Assembly: GCF_000142905.1 (NCBI RefSeq)
Contig: NW_013657632.1
Location: forward strand, 59,026 to 123,025
Source: Thecamonas trahens ATCC 50062
Taxonomy: Eukaryota > Apusozoa > Apusomonadida > Apusomonadidae
Length of the DNA: 64,000 bases
Reading direction: 5' to 3'
Shown here one piece after another: positions 28,228 through 37,500 of this stretch (the stretch's first letter is position 1; each line of letters starts with the position of its first letter). The notes under the pieces are model-generated. The model searched no databases. It was not told the origin of the DNA and worked only from the letters and a program-made list of their open reading frames with translations. The position numbers and the translations under genes were made by a program.

Positions 28228-30336
28228 ATGGTGTCCCGCCTCGACATAGGACGACACCCGCTCGACTACGGCTCGGACGCCGGGCACGTCGACAACCTGT
28301 TCTTCTACCTCTGGGCAAAGAACCCGGTGACCGGTGACGTCCCGCCGGGCGTTCTCCTTCCACACACGGCCGTCTTTCGCCGCTCCAAGCTCCACTCGTG
28401 GTTCTTCTCCTCGCGAAAGCCGCCGCATCACATCCTGCGCAAGCGGGCATCCGAGAGCACCATCGGCAACCTCGTCGAGGTCCTCGTCTCCGCCCACCGC
28501 GCCGGCACCTCGCGCTCGGGCATTGTCGCCTACATCGTGACCACCGAGGAGGGCGTGACAGGCGACCCGTTCACCTACGTCGAGTACCTGGACAAGCAGG
28601 CCGTCCTTGATCTTGCTTCGGGCCGCCGAGCCCTGCCCCGCTCCGGCTTCCTGCAGGCCTTTGTCGAGCCAAAGCACGGCTTCAACTCGACGCTCCGCTG
28701 CTTTCTCCGTCCGGGCTCGTTCACTGTCGAACGCCGTGACTCGGTCCACAAGATCGGCGAGCGCCGCATCCCCTTTGACGCCCGCGGCGCCACACACGAG
28801 GGCCAGGTCCACAACTCCATCCCGGTCCCATTCTCCAACTCGACCTTTATCCGCCACCTCCGCGCCATCTGCCTCGGCATCGTCCGGCACGTCCACGCCA
28901 CCTCGCCGCAGCAGTACTCCATCTCGTCCATGGCCGTCAACCTCAAGCGGAATACAAAGGACCAGTTTGTCTTTCTCTACGCCTCCTCGGTTGTCGTCGA
29001 GTCGCGCATGAACAAGATCGGCCTCCCCGACGACATCTGGTCCGTCGCCCTCTCGCTTCGCGGCTCTTCCTCGCTTGTTGGCCAGCGCCTTACTGCCGCA
29101 GCATCACGCCAGCGCGCCTCGGCCAAAGGCTCGTTCACCGCCTCGGCCATGCTGGCCCGCAAGCGCAAGTCCGACCTCTCCGCCTGCCCGGGCTGCGGCT
29201 CACACATGCCGGCCTCGCTCATGTATCCAGTCACGTACAAGGCCGTCATCGCCCACTTTGACCTCTACCCTTCAGCTTACGCAGACTCGGACGCCTCGTT
29301 TCGTCGCACTGTCACATCACTCAACGCTTCGACTGTCTCGCGGGTCGCCTCGGGCACAACCTCGCTCCTCACCCGTCTCGACAAGCCGGCTGTCAAGGCC
29401 AACTCACCCAAGGCCAACAACTCGAGCGTCCCGCCACTTCTCAAACGGGTCATGAGCACCCGCATGTCAGACACTGAGTTTGCTCTGCACCGCTCAAACC
29501 CGGCCTTTCTCGCCCGCTCGCTCGCCGTCTGCGAAGCATGCTGTCTCGACATCACAGAGTCGGCCATGCGCCATCTCGGCAAGGTGCCGCAGCCGTACGT
29601 CATGGACATGGCCGCCCGCCGCCGCGACGTCATCCATGGCCTCGTTGTCAAGACCCGCTCGCGACACTCGGCTCACAAGCGGAGAACCGCTGCTGTCCGT
29701 GACCGCCGCACCACTTCGCACTCGCTGTCCACAAAACCGCCGCCGCGCCGCCGCCGCCAGGCCCGCTCCCTCACTCCGATTGCACGCGACGCCTCCTCGC
29801 CGCAGCACTACTACCAGGATATCACCGATGAGTTCTCACGCCGGGAAGCCTCCCGCCGCTCCGAAAACGCCGCCGCCCGGAAGCTCACACGCATCATGCT
29901 CCTCGCTGAACACAACACAACTGACTCGGACGAAGACGACGTTGCCAGTGGCGGCTCAGACTCTCCCGACTCGACCGCCGCCCGCCTCCTCCGCCGTCTC
30001 AACTCGACCAACTTGCACCCATCGCTCGTCGACCTCGACACATCCTCATCATCAGCCACCCTTGCCCTCCGCACCAGCAACTCTCCTGACTCGCCCTCAA
30101 AATTGCCTGCCTCGTCAGATCCCGTCCCGACTGTTATTCCGTCGCGCATCCGCAGTGGCCGCCGCCCGTCGCTGGCCCAGCTCGTTGTTCCAGTCAACCT
30201 CTCCACCCCGGCCTCGTCGTCGTCATCGTCGTCATCGTCGTCATCAGCCTCGTCCTCGCCAGACCCATCTCCATCGTCGTCACCGTCGCACCGAGCCGAG
30301 ACCCTTGACGAGCTTGCTGCCGACACCTCGATCTAA
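28228..30336 (+). CDS. Uncharacterised 702-aa protein with paired CxxC motifs
   Basis: No named family recognised. The first 290 residues look globular (blocks such as LFFYLWAKNPVTGD, GFLQAFVEPKHGFNSTLRCF, FIRHLRAICLGIVRHV and RNTKDQFVFLYASS) and resemble, from memory and weakly, large unnamed proteins of other flagellate protists. A CPGCGSHM at about 319 and a CEACC at about 434 could together form one zinc-binding treble-clef or ribbon. The C-terminal third is serine/arginine-rich and disordered. ATG 28228 sits in an excellent CCACCATGG context. It ends 9 bp before the convergent 1137-aa gene. Confidence 0.65.
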   Translation: MVSRLDIGRHPLDYGSDAGHVDNLFFYLWAKNPVTGDVPPGVLLPHTAVFRRSKLHSWFFSSRKPPHHILRKRASESTIGNLVEVLVSAHRAGTSRSGIVAYIVTTEEGVTGDPFTYVEYLDKQAVLDLASGRRALPRSGFLQAFVEPKHGFNSTLRCFLRPGSFTVERRDSVHKIGERRIPFDARGATHEGQVHNSIPVPFSNSTFIRHLRAICLGIVRHVHATSPQQYSISSMAVNLKRNTKDQFVFLYASSVVVESRMNKIGLPDDIWSVALSLRGSSSLVGQRLTAAASRQRASAKGSFTASAMLARKRKSDLSACPGCGSHMPASLMYPVTYKAVIAHFDLYPSAYADSDASFRRTVTSLNASTVSRVASGTTSLLTRLDKPAVKANSPKANNSSVPPLLKRVMSTRMSDTEFALHRSNPAFLARSLAVCEACCLDITESAMRHLGKVPQPYVMDMAARRRDVIHGLVVKTRSRHSAHKRRTAAVRDRRTTSHSLSTKPPPRRRRQARSLTPIARDASSPQHYYQDITDEFSRREASRRSENAAARKLTRIMLLAEHNTTDSDEDDVASGGSDSPDSTAARLLRRLNSTNLHPSLVDLDTSSSSATLALRTSNSPDSPSKLPASSDPVPTVIPSRIRSGRRPSLAQLVVPVNLSTPASSSSSSSSSSSASSSPDPSPSSSPSHRAETLDELAADTSI

Positions 30337-30345
30337 CTTTAATTC

Positions 30346-33300
30346 CTAGTCCAGACCCTCGACCTCGGCGCGGAGCCGTGCAATCACGTCCTCCGGCATC
30401 TCATCGGGCTCCTCCACCGCCGCATCAAGCACAGCCTTGTGTGCAAGGTACTTGCGCCGCTCCTCGGCCTGTGACGGATGAATGCCAAGGTGGGTGAGGT
30501 AGACCTGAAGCTTGAGCGCCGGCACGCGAGTGTATGACGCAATGAACTGGAGCACCGCATGGAACTCGGGCTCGAGTGCCACATCCTCAAACGGCGCCTC
30601 GCTCAGCTCGTCGGCCGCCCGCATGTAGAACTGGTTGTTGAGCATGGCTCCGCTGCTGCCGTCGAGGATCAGCCGCTCCAGCGCGCTGATGTACTTTTGC
30701 AGCCACGATGAGACGTACACGCCCGACATGGCCATGTACTTGAGGAGGCCCTGATGAAACGCGCCCCACTCACGCTCGCGCTGGCTATCTTCCACACTCG
30801 TCGCCGCCCGTTTCCACACCGAGTCGACCCGCGCACCCTGCGCTGTCGCCGCCCTTGCGTACCGCGCCGCCCGACTCGCAGCCTCAGTCGACTGGACAAT
30901 AGCCTCATTGAGCTGGTCCTCGTGCGCCAGCACCCGTCGCCGATCCACCAGCCGCTCCTCTAGCGCTGCCGCAAGCTCAGCCGTCGCCACAATGTTGACC
31001 TCTTCAAACTCGCGCCGCCACGCATCGACACGGAGCTCCTGGCCCATGTGCCGAAAGTACTTACCCGGCACCATCGTCCGAGCCGCAGGCACGATGACAT
31101 GGTCGGCAAGGTCACGCAAATGCTCCGGATTCGCCAGCAGCACCTCCCGCTCTGTGATGAGCAGCTGCTCACCAGTCTCTTTGTCCATGTCATCAATAGA
31201 GATCGCATGCAGTGACGCTAACGACTCGTACTGCGCAAGGCTCTCCGCCACCTCGGCCTCGGACGCAAAGCCCTTGGTCGCCACAAGATCCGCCAACGAC
31301 ATCGAGAGCATCGGGTTCTCCGGCGAGGACGGCCGGTGGCTCTTCTTCATCGGCGACACCACTCGCTGCTCGTACTGCGCCAGCTTGCTCGTAAAACTCT
31401 CCAGCACCTCACCCTCAGCCTCTAGCGTCTTGCCCAGCGACTGCGCCAGCGCGCCCTGGGCCCCGTGCCTGTCGGCCCAAAAGTCTTGCTGCGAAATCGT
31501 CGACCGCGACATCGACTCCACCACTGTCCCCGTCGACGAGTTGGACGAGCCATCCAAGCTAGAACTAGAGCCAGGGCCAGAGTCTAATCCCAGGCCCAAG
31601 TTCAAGCCAGAGCCAGAGCTAGAGTTGGGGCTCAAAGGCGACGCTGACCCCGAAGACCGTGTCCACGATCTCGACCTCGCTCTCGACCCTGATTTCGAAT
31701 GCAGCGACGTCTGGACACGGAGGGAGCTGATGCTACCCTCTTGAGCGGCGTTCTCGGCCCTGTTCTTGCCCTTGCCCTTGCCCTTGCCCTTGCCCTTGCC
31801 CTTGCCCTTGTCTCTCCCTCTGCCTTTGTCCTTCTCAGACGATCCGAGCCGGCGTGAGCGCGAGCGCCGTCCCTTGCTGGACTCGGGGCTGTCTTGGCCC
31901 GCCGCGGCCGCTCCTTCGTCGTCCTTGGCCACGACAACTTCAGGCGGGGGGAGAGGCGTGCTTGCCTTGCGGGTGTACGGAATAACTGGCACACGCTGCG
32001 ACCAGGGCCGGGTCGGTGCCGCTGCCGTCGCCGGCCTAGCCGAGCCGACAAACCGCTGCGACTGGAGCGCCACTTGCCGCTTGCGCATCGCCGACGCCGA
32101 GCCGGTCCGCAACTTTTGCGGCGATGCCTTGCGAGCGAGAGAGTCCTTGCGAGTCGATGTCCACGGCCGGGCGTAGCCCTGGCGCGTGCTTGCCCGGCGC
32201 TTCTGCAGCGTCTTTTTGGCCGTCTTGGGCCGCGGGACAGGAACCGAGGTGCTCGGCCTCGGCTGGCGCAAACGCGCAGCTGTGGCAGGCCGCTGCCTCG
32301 TCCGCACGCTGGAAATCGAGTTGGTTCGCGATCGCGCCCGCTGCCTTGCCTTCTCGCGCTTGGCGGCCGTCTTGGCCTCGACCACTGCCGTCACCCGCTT
32401 GTTCGTCAGCGCCGTCGCCGTGTTGGCACGCAGCTGAGAACCAAGCCACGCCGACCGCATGTCGTCAGCGGCAGTGTGGTCGCCGCCGTAGTAGCCCGCC
32501 ACAGTCGCTGGCCGCGCAGGCATGCCGTTCTTTTCCGTCCGGCTACCGGCCCGCGACGCAGCACCCGTTTGCGACCGCAACCGCGCCACATCGGCCTGTC
32601 GCAGCACTGGCCGTGGAAACGAGACAAACTCGGACGGCGTGACGCCCGACTTGGACGCAGACGGTCCCTTGAGCGAGACCGAGGCCGAAGTCGGCGCAAG
32701 GTAGTCGTACATGCCGGCATTCTCGTGAGCCGCGTACGAGACGTCGACGTCGGTCTCCAGCAGCGCACGCGCAAACTTGAGCATTCGCGCCTCGTCATCC
32801 CCGTCGCCCACAAGCGTGACATCTTCGTACGCGTCTAGCCAGGTCTTAGATCGCAACAGTCGCCGCCGCTCGGTTGGCGCCCGAGGCAGCTGGACCTCCT
32901 CGGCCTTGAGAGCTTCGGCAAACTCGCGCTGGACAGCCTGCAGCGCCTGCAGTGACGCTTGCATGCCGAGCAGAGTCGACGACTCTTCATCCAGCATCTC
33001 CAGAGCGCTCGAGTCAACCTCACGCCGCCGCACCGGACCCGACGCCTGCTGACCCGACTTACCGCGACGGTCGCGCCGCCGGGTACCCAATCGCCCGGCA
33101 ATGCCCTCGTCAGAGTCAGAGTCGGACTCTGAGTCTCCGAGAAGCGCCACCGTGTACGCATGAGCGGCTTCAGACTCTTTCTGTACCGTCCGCCGCCGCC
33201 GCGGCGGCAGCGGCACCTTCAGCATCGCCGCCGCAGAGAGGGCGGCGCCGGCACCAAACTGATTGTAATTGCGCTTCTTGTGCGCAAGCTTGCGCATCGG

Positions 33301-33759
33301 CGGTTCGACCTTTTCGCCCAACAGAGACGACGCCAGCCGCGCCCGCCGCACCTCGGCCTCCACCCGCGCATACCGTCCGGCGAGCTTGGCCGCCCGCACG
33401 TTGCCTTTGATGCGCTGCCGCGCGGCGAGCCGATCAACCGCTGCTGCCGACTCGCGCAGCGCCGCTGCCCTCAGATCCAGAAAGTCCTCGGTTCCTTCCT
33501 CGAACGCGGCCTCGGCGTTGGAGATCGATGGCACTGCAACTGGCGGAATCTTGGCCCACACATTGATCGGCTCCAGCTTGTTTTCGCCGTTTGCCCATGC
33601 CGCCACAGGCTCCACAAGCCCAGGCTGTCTACGCCCGACCGTTCGGAAGGGAGAGAACCCGCTTCGCTCGCCCGAGCCGTCGCCGCCACCCAGCCCGTCG
33701 CCGTCCCCAGGCCTTAGCCCCGTCCCAGCCACGGCCATGGCAATCTGCGACGAAGTCAT
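30346..33759 (-). CDS. Uncharacterised 1137-aa protein, largely disordered, conserved C-terminal helix domain
   Basis: Unrecognised. From ATG 33759 the protein has a helical, arginine-rich N-terminal third, long serine/arginine/alanine low-complexity regions, a (KG)n tract coded by CTTGCC-type hexamers at 31757-31812, an NLGLGLDSGPGSSS tract, and a more ordered C-terminal 350 residues. That end contains coiled-coil-like sequence (EEVNIVATAELAAALEERL) and a helical domain (EWGAFHQGLLKYMAMSGVYV, LQKYISALERLILDG, FIASYTRVPALKLQVYLTH). The C-terminal domain looks like the part with a function, possibly cytoskeletal given the neighbours, but that is speculation. Confidence 0.6.
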   Translation of the reverse strand: MTSSQIAMAVAGTGLRPGDGDGLGGGDGSGERSGFSPFRTVGRRQPGLVEPVAAWANGENKLEPINVWAKIPPVAVPSISNAEAAFEEGTEDFLDLRAAALRESAAAVDRLAARQRIKGNVRAAKLAGRYARVEAEVRRARLASSLLGEKVEPPMRKLAHKKRNYNQFGAGAALSAAAMLKVPLPPRRRRTVQKESEAAHAYTVALLGDSESDSDSDEGIAGRLGTRRRDRRGKSGQQASGPVRRREVDSSALEMLDEESSTLLGMQASLQALQAVQREFAEALKAEEVQLPRAPTERRRLLRSKTWLDAYEDVTLVGDGDDEARMLKFARALLETDVDVSYAAHENAGMYDYLAPTSASVSLKGPSASKSGVTPSEFVSFPRPVLRQADVARLRSQTGAASRAGSRTEKNGMPARPATVAGYYGGDHTAADDMRSAWLGSQLRANTATALTNKRVTAVVEAKTAAKREKARQRARSRTNSISSVRTRQRPATAARLRQPRPSTSVPVPRPKTAKKTLQKRRASTRQGYARPWTSTRKDSLARKASPQKLRTGSASAMRKRQVALQSQRFVGSARPATAAAPTRPWSQRVPVIPYTRKASTPLPPPEVVVAKDDEGAAAAGQDSPESSKGRRSRSRRLGSSEKDKGRGRDKGKGKGKGKGKGKGKNRAENAAQEGSISSLRVQTSLHSKSGSRARSRSWTRSSGSASPLSPNSSSGSGLNLGLGLDSGPGSSSSLDGSSNSSTGTVVESMSRSTISQQDFWADRHGAQGALAQSLGKTLEAEGEVLESFTSKLAQYEQRVVSPMKKSHRPSSPENPMLSMSLADLVATKGFASEAEVAESLAQYESLASLHAISIDDMDKETGEQLLITEREVLLANPEHLRDLADHVIVPAARTMVPGKYFRHMGQELRVDAWRREFEEVNIVATAELAAALEERLVDRRRVLAHEDQLNEAIVQSTEAASRAARYARAATAQGARVDSVWKRAATSVEDSQREREWGAFHQGLLKYMAMSGVYVSSWLQKYISALERLILDGSSGAMLNNQFYMRAADELSEAPFEDVALEPEFHAVLQFIASYTRVPALKLQVYLTHLGIHPSQAEERRKYLAHKAVLDAAVEEPDEMPEDVIARLRAEVEGLD
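31757..31812. repeat. hexanucleotide CTTGCC repeat (encodes Lys-Gly tract on minus strand)
   Basis: About nine imperfect tandem copies of CTTGCC; read on the minus strand they encode GKGKGKGKGKGK within the 1137-aa protein. Coding microsatellite. Confidence 0.9.
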
Positions 33760-33922
33760 GGCAGGCGGCGGCAGGGAGGGTGAGGTGTTGGTTGCGAGAA
33801 TGAGCGGTGGTGGCGGTGGCAGTGGTTGGGGAAGGCACCAGCAGCTGCAACGGAGAGCGATCGGGACAACCAGCGACGGCCACGGCAGCCCGTCAGACTC
33901 AACTCGAACCGCAACGGCAGAC
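33760..33922. promoter_or_regulatory. bidirectional promoter region (1137-aa gene / CFAP141-like)
   Basis: 163 bp between divergent start codons. Contains GGTGGTGGCGGTGGCAGTGG repeats. No core element recognised; assigned by position. Confidence 0.35.
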
Positions 33923-34569
33923 ATGGCAGCGCCGAGGTCGTTCTACCAGGGTGGTGGGGCTACTGTCGCCAACGCCATGCTGGCAAACACTGTGGCGGTA
34001 TGGAACCTGCCACTCCCCTCCTCCTTCCCTTCCTCCCCCCCCCCCCCCCCCCGGCCCCCCCCATATGCCGTCACGCGCCATGCGCCCCAGACCGTTGGGA
34101 CATTCCCTTCACCACCCCACACTCACTCGCACCCCGATCGAATCCCTCTCCCCACTCGCCCTCAGGAGAACAACCGCATCGCAGACGCACAGGCCCATGC
34201 CCAGCAGTACGTCCTCTTCCTCCTCCTCCTCCTCCCCCCTTCTCCCTCTCTCTCCCCACCATTCCCTCCCCGTTCCTCTCCCCCCTCCGGCTACTACTAC
34301 ACTCACCCCCTCCCCGCCGCACACACAGGATCCAACGCGCAGAGACAGAGACACTGTGGCGGTCAAAGCTTGATGTGGGGCTGCATGGGCGGACCCAGCG
34401 GGCTCAGGCAGCCATGCGCGAAGACGAGGTGAGCCTTGCCCGGAAGGAGCTGCTCATTCTGCGCAGGCGCGAGCTGAAAGAGCGCCTCGCCCGCGACGCT
34501 GCCGAACAGGAGGCTGCCCTGGCTCGCAACGGCCTCTCCATTTACCACGGTGTTGACGGTCTCGAGTAG
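33923..34569 (+). CDS. CFAP141: Small three-exon gene, probable CFAP141 (axonemal inner-junction protein)
   Basis: Three exons join in one frame: 33923..33997 (MAAPRSFYQGGGATVANAML), 34166..34206 and 34329..34569, with introns GTATGG...CTCAG and GTACGT...CACAG. The C-rich runs lie only in the introns. The 118-aa product ends with a helix EVSLARKELLILRRRELKER and a tail EAALARNGLSIYHG, matching the pattern of human CFAP141 (R-x-Q-x5-ELALAKKQLLMVRQAAL...EL...G). CFAP141 is a microtubule inner protein of doublet microtubules. The family assignment rests on this one helix and on length (human 101 aa), so it is probable rather than certain; the exon structure is strong. Confidence 0.6.
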
Positions 34570-34635
34570 ACCGGGCTGGTGATGGTGCGCCGTGGGGCAG
34601 ATGCACGACCCCCCAGGCTGCGCGCTGTGCACACC

Positions 34636-35379
34636 TCAGGCGATGAAGGGAATGCCCGACGGGACGGTCTTCCGGAACTTGATGTAGTCCTCGTGGAAGA
34701 ACTCGATGAGCTGCTCCTCCTCGTCAGGAATGCGGTCTGCGAAAAAGAACCACGAGGCGACGGCAAAGCCGATGATGCACACCGGGTTGACGAGAACAAC
34801 CTGGGTGGCGATGGACCAGTAGAAGAAGCCGACGTACGATGGGTGGCGGCAGATCGAGTAAATGCCTGAGGTGACCAAGACGTGCTCGTCGCGCTTCTCG
34901 TACGCCACCAGATGGGTGAACGAGACGCCGGCGCTCCACATGGCGTACGTCCGCAGCGCCTGGCCGGCAACAACGACCGCAAAGCCGAGCAGAGTCACCG
35001 GCCACAGGGCCTTGAGCCATGGCGCGAGCCAGAGCTCGAGAACAAACTCCAGCCACGAGGCGCCCATGGCTGTCCAGAACGCTTTGGAGTGGTTGATGAG
35101 GAACGAGTCCACAGAGAGCGTGTCTGGGTGGAACAGCGCCGTCAGCGAGTACTCGAGGGCGTGGAAAGTGCCCAGCGCGAGCAGGTAGAGGCCGAGCGGG
35201 ACGACGCCGAGCCCACCGCCAGAGAACAGGACCAGGCACGCGCCCATACCCACAAGCAGGCCCAGCGCAAACGCATGTGCCGCCGCAAGCGCAGGCCCGC
35301 GCGGCCGGAACGCAGGATTCCCCTTGATCTGCTTCAACACCTTGCCCGCCACTCCGCCCAATCCGGCAATTGCTGCCAT
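34636..35379 (-). CDS. ICMT: Protein-S-isoprenylcysteine O-methyltransferase (ICMT/Ste14)
   Basis: ER-membrane enzyme that methylates the C-terminal prenylcysteine of CaaX proteins (Ras, Rho, Rab, lamins) using S-adenosylmethionine. The 247-aa protein has several membrane helices and the complete ICMT signature: GIYSICRHPSYVGFFYW (the SAM/isoprenylcysteine pocket), then VASWFFFADRIPDEEEQLIE and FFHEDYIKFRKTVPSGIPFI at the C-terminus, all in the family order. Start ATG 35379 (MAAIAGLGGVAGKVL). Length is in the family range (239 in yeast, 284 in human). Confidence 0.95.
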   Translation of the reverse strand: MAAIAGLGGVAGKVLKQIKGNPAFRPRGPALAAAHAFALGLLVGMGACLVLFSGGGLGVVPLGLYLLALGTFHALEYSLTALFHPDTLSVDSFLINHSKAFWTAMGASWLEFVLELWLAPWLKALWPVTLLGFAVVVAGQALRTYAMWSAGVSFTHLVAYEKRDEHVLVTSGIYSICRHPSYVGFFYWSIATQVVLVNPVCIIGFAVASWFFFADRIPDEEEQLIEFFHEDYIKFRKTVPSGIPFIA

Positions 35380-35485
35380 AGTGTCTCTCCCCAAATGAGT
35401 CGAGTCTTTACCACAACACTCACACACCCACCCGATACACACACCCGCCCGGCGCACACGCCCGCCCGGCGCACACGCCCCGCCC

Positions 35486-36454
35486 TTACACCACACCTGC
35501 AAGCCAGACAAGCACGCGACTCGCCTGCTGTCGCGCCGAAAGAAGAAACGTGCCAGCATCCAGACCGGGCTCCTTCCCAGCATCGTCCAAACCGCCCTCA
35601 CCAGGCCCATCCTGACGAGCCTCTTGTGCTCCGCCGTTGTCCTCGGCCAGAGCTGCCAGTTGCTCGTCACGGCACTGCGCGAGCACGCTTTTGGCCCGAT
35701 CAAGCTCGCCCAGCGCGAGCTCCAACTCGTTGGCCATCCTCGCCTCGTACGCCACCTGCTCCGGCGGCGCGCCCTCGGGATAGGAACGGATGAGCGCAAG
35801 CGTGCTCTCGCACTGGCTTGCAGCCTCGTAAACCGCTCGGATCTGGTCGTTGAAAAACTCAGAGAGCAGCGAGCGGACCGTCGCCAGCTCGCGCCCGGCC
35901 TTGGATTCGAGCCCGCCGGCACCTGCCGCTGCGCCCGCTGCCACCCCGGACGCTGCAGCCAGAGACACCATCGCCGACGGCCGCATGCCCATCGCCTCGA
36001 TGTGCGCCGCAAGCGTCTTGCCGAGTTCTTCCTGCCTTGCGGCCCTGCCCTCGGCACCCATGGCGCTCTCCACTCCGGCCGCAAACGCTGTCAGCGTCCG
36101 CGCAGCCCGCAGCGGGCGGACCAGCTCAGGCACCGGCCCAGCCGTCAGTGGGCGCGCCAGACCCTCCGCATCAATAAAGTGCGACCACATAACACTGTCT
36201 GCCGCATCTCCGCCCATGCCCTTGCCGTCCAGTCCGTCGCCAGTCGCCTTTGCTGTCCCACCGCTCGAGGCCGCACCAGACGCGTCACGCAGCCCGCTGA
36301 CGCCACCACGCCCAGCCACGCTCGGCCTACCCGCCGCCCACTGCAGGCCACTAGCCCCGCGCCTACGACCACCACCACCACCAGCAGCAGCAGCAGCAAC
36401 AGCCATACGCCCGCTACATGCCCGCCACCATACGCCACCGACCGCTCGCAGCAT
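35486..36454 (-). CDS. Divergent COQ7-like mitochondrial protein lacking the di-iron ligands
   Basis: From ATG 36454 the N-terminus MLRAVGGVWWRACSGR is a convincing mitochondrial presequence. Further on, GMRPSAMVSLAAASGVAAGA and then SEFFNDQIRAVYE align in order and spacing with the COQ7 blocks (V/M)RPT(A/V)L-x-P-L-W-x-V-x-G-(F/Y)-x-L-G-A-G and (H/D)HYN(N/D)QIRT; the protein ends in a short amphipathic helix (RQQASRVLVWLA) as COQ7 does. COQ7 hydroxylates demethoxyubiquinone with a di-iron site built from E, ExxH repeats. Those ligands are not present here: the two expected ExxH positions read as non-ligands. So if homologous it is a pseudoenzyme paralogue. Length 322 aa is longer than COQ7 (about 180-220). 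Other possibility: chance similarity in alanine-rich sequence. Confidence 0.45.
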   Translation of the reverse strand: MLRAVGGVWWRACSGRMAVAAAAAGGGGGRRRGASGLQWAAGRPSVAGRGGVSGLRDASGAASSGGTAKATGDGLDGKGMGGDAADSVMWSHFIDAEGLARPLTAGPVPELVRPLRAARTLTAFAAGVESAMGAEGRAARQEELGKTLAAHIEAMGMRPSAMVSLAAASGVAAGAAAGAGGLESKAGRELATVRSLLSEFFNDQIRAVYEAASQCESTLALIRSYPEGAPPEQVAYEARMANELELALGELDRAKSVLAQCRDEQLAALAEDNGGAQEARQDGPGEGGLDDAGKEPGLDAGTFLLSARQQASRVLVWLAGVV

Positions 36455-36552
36455 CCGTCCGTCGGCTAGCCCACAAGAGCTGCGACAGAGACAGGTGACC
36501 GACCAGCCGACTCGCCACACATGCCACACGCCAGCCACCTCTCCCTCTCGCC
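36455..36552. promoter_or_regulatory. short bidirectional promoter region (COQ7-like / zinc-finger gene)
   Basis: 98 bp between divergent ATG codons, GC-rich, no motif recognised. Confidence 0.3.
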
Positions 36553-37491
36553 ATGCCCTGGCTCTGTCCCGTGTGCGACGTGTACAACACCGCCGGCCCG
36601 CCAGCCCATTGTCTCTCCTGCGACGCTCCGCACCCGGGTGCTGCGGCCGCCGTCGCTGCTGCTGCCGAAGACAGGGCGGCGGCGGCGGCGGCGTCGGCAG
36701 CCCGCCGGCGCGATCTGCCTGGCCAGGCTCTCGGCCCGCCGTGGACGTGCCCCTGCTGCGGCGAAGACAATGCCGATGGCTTTGTCTGTGCTGCCTGCGC
36801 CTTCAAGAAGCCCTCGCAGACCTTTGCTCCCGCTGATCCGGCCGGGGGCTCAGCCGTCGTCCTTGCTGATGCCGCACGCCGCGGCGAGCTGCTGCCATGG
36901 ATATGCGCTGTGTGCTCGGCGTACAATGTGCCTGTGGCCGGCGGCGATGGTCACGTGCTCCCGAGCGACACCGCATGCTCCATATGCACCGCACCACGCG
37001 CGTCTGAGAGCCAGCCACTTGAGCAGCCTGGCGATGGTGAGCGCTGGATCTGTCTCACCTGCTCCTGTACCAACGCTCCCGCCGATACCGAGTGCGTGGC
37101 CTGTGGCGACGAGCGAGTGGCCGGCTCGCGCACTGAGCGCGCTCAGGCCATGGCCGCCTCCTCTTCGCTCACTGCTGCCCAGGATGCCGAGCCGTGGATT
37201 TGTGCTTCCTGTCTCCACTACAACGTTGGCGGTCGTGTTGGCTGCGAGCGCTGTGCCGCTGACCGCGTCCGCGTCCGCTCCAACGTCGATCCGGCAACCG
37301 AACTCGAGACCGAGTTTGAAGTCCGCCGCGCCCTGGCCAAGGCCAAGACCTCCCGCCGCGCCCGCCGACCTTGGTCGTGTCCAGCCTGTGGCCACGTGTC
37401 GACTGATCCTATCTGCGCCGCCTGCGGCACGCTCCGTGTCGACGGCGAGGCCCGCACCGACTCACTCCCTCCAGGCTACTGGGACACATAG
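36553..37491 (+). CDS. Multi-RanBP2-type zinc finger protein
   Basis: Six W-x-C-x2-C...C-x2-C modules in 312 aa: WLCPVCDVYN...CLSC, WTCPCCGEDN...CAAC, WICAVCSAYN...CSIC, WICLTCSCTN...CVAC, WICASCLHYN...CERC and WSCPACGHVS...CAAC. The W-x-C-x2-C-x3-N layout is that of RanBP2/NZF zinc fingers, which bind ubiquitin or single-stranded RNA. Fingers are joined by alanine-rich or acidic linkers, and no other domain is present. The array is unusually pure. ATG 36553 sits in CGCCATGCC. Confidence 0.85.
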   Translation: MPWLCPVCDVYNTAGPPAHCLSCDAPHPGAAAAVAAAAEDRAAAAAASAARRRDLPGQALGPPWTCPCCGEDNADGFVCAACAFKKPSQTFAPADPAGGSAVVLADAARRGELLPWICAVCSAYNVPVAGGDGHVLPSDTACSICTAPRASESQPLEQPGDGERWICLTCSCTNAPADTECVACGDERVAGSRTERAQAMAASSSLTAAQDAEPWICASCLHYNVGGRVGCERCAADRVRVRSNVDPATELETEFEVRRALAKAKTSRRARRPWSCPACGHVSTDPICAACGTLRVDGEARTDSLPPGYWDT

Positions 37492-37500
37492 CGCCCTGAT

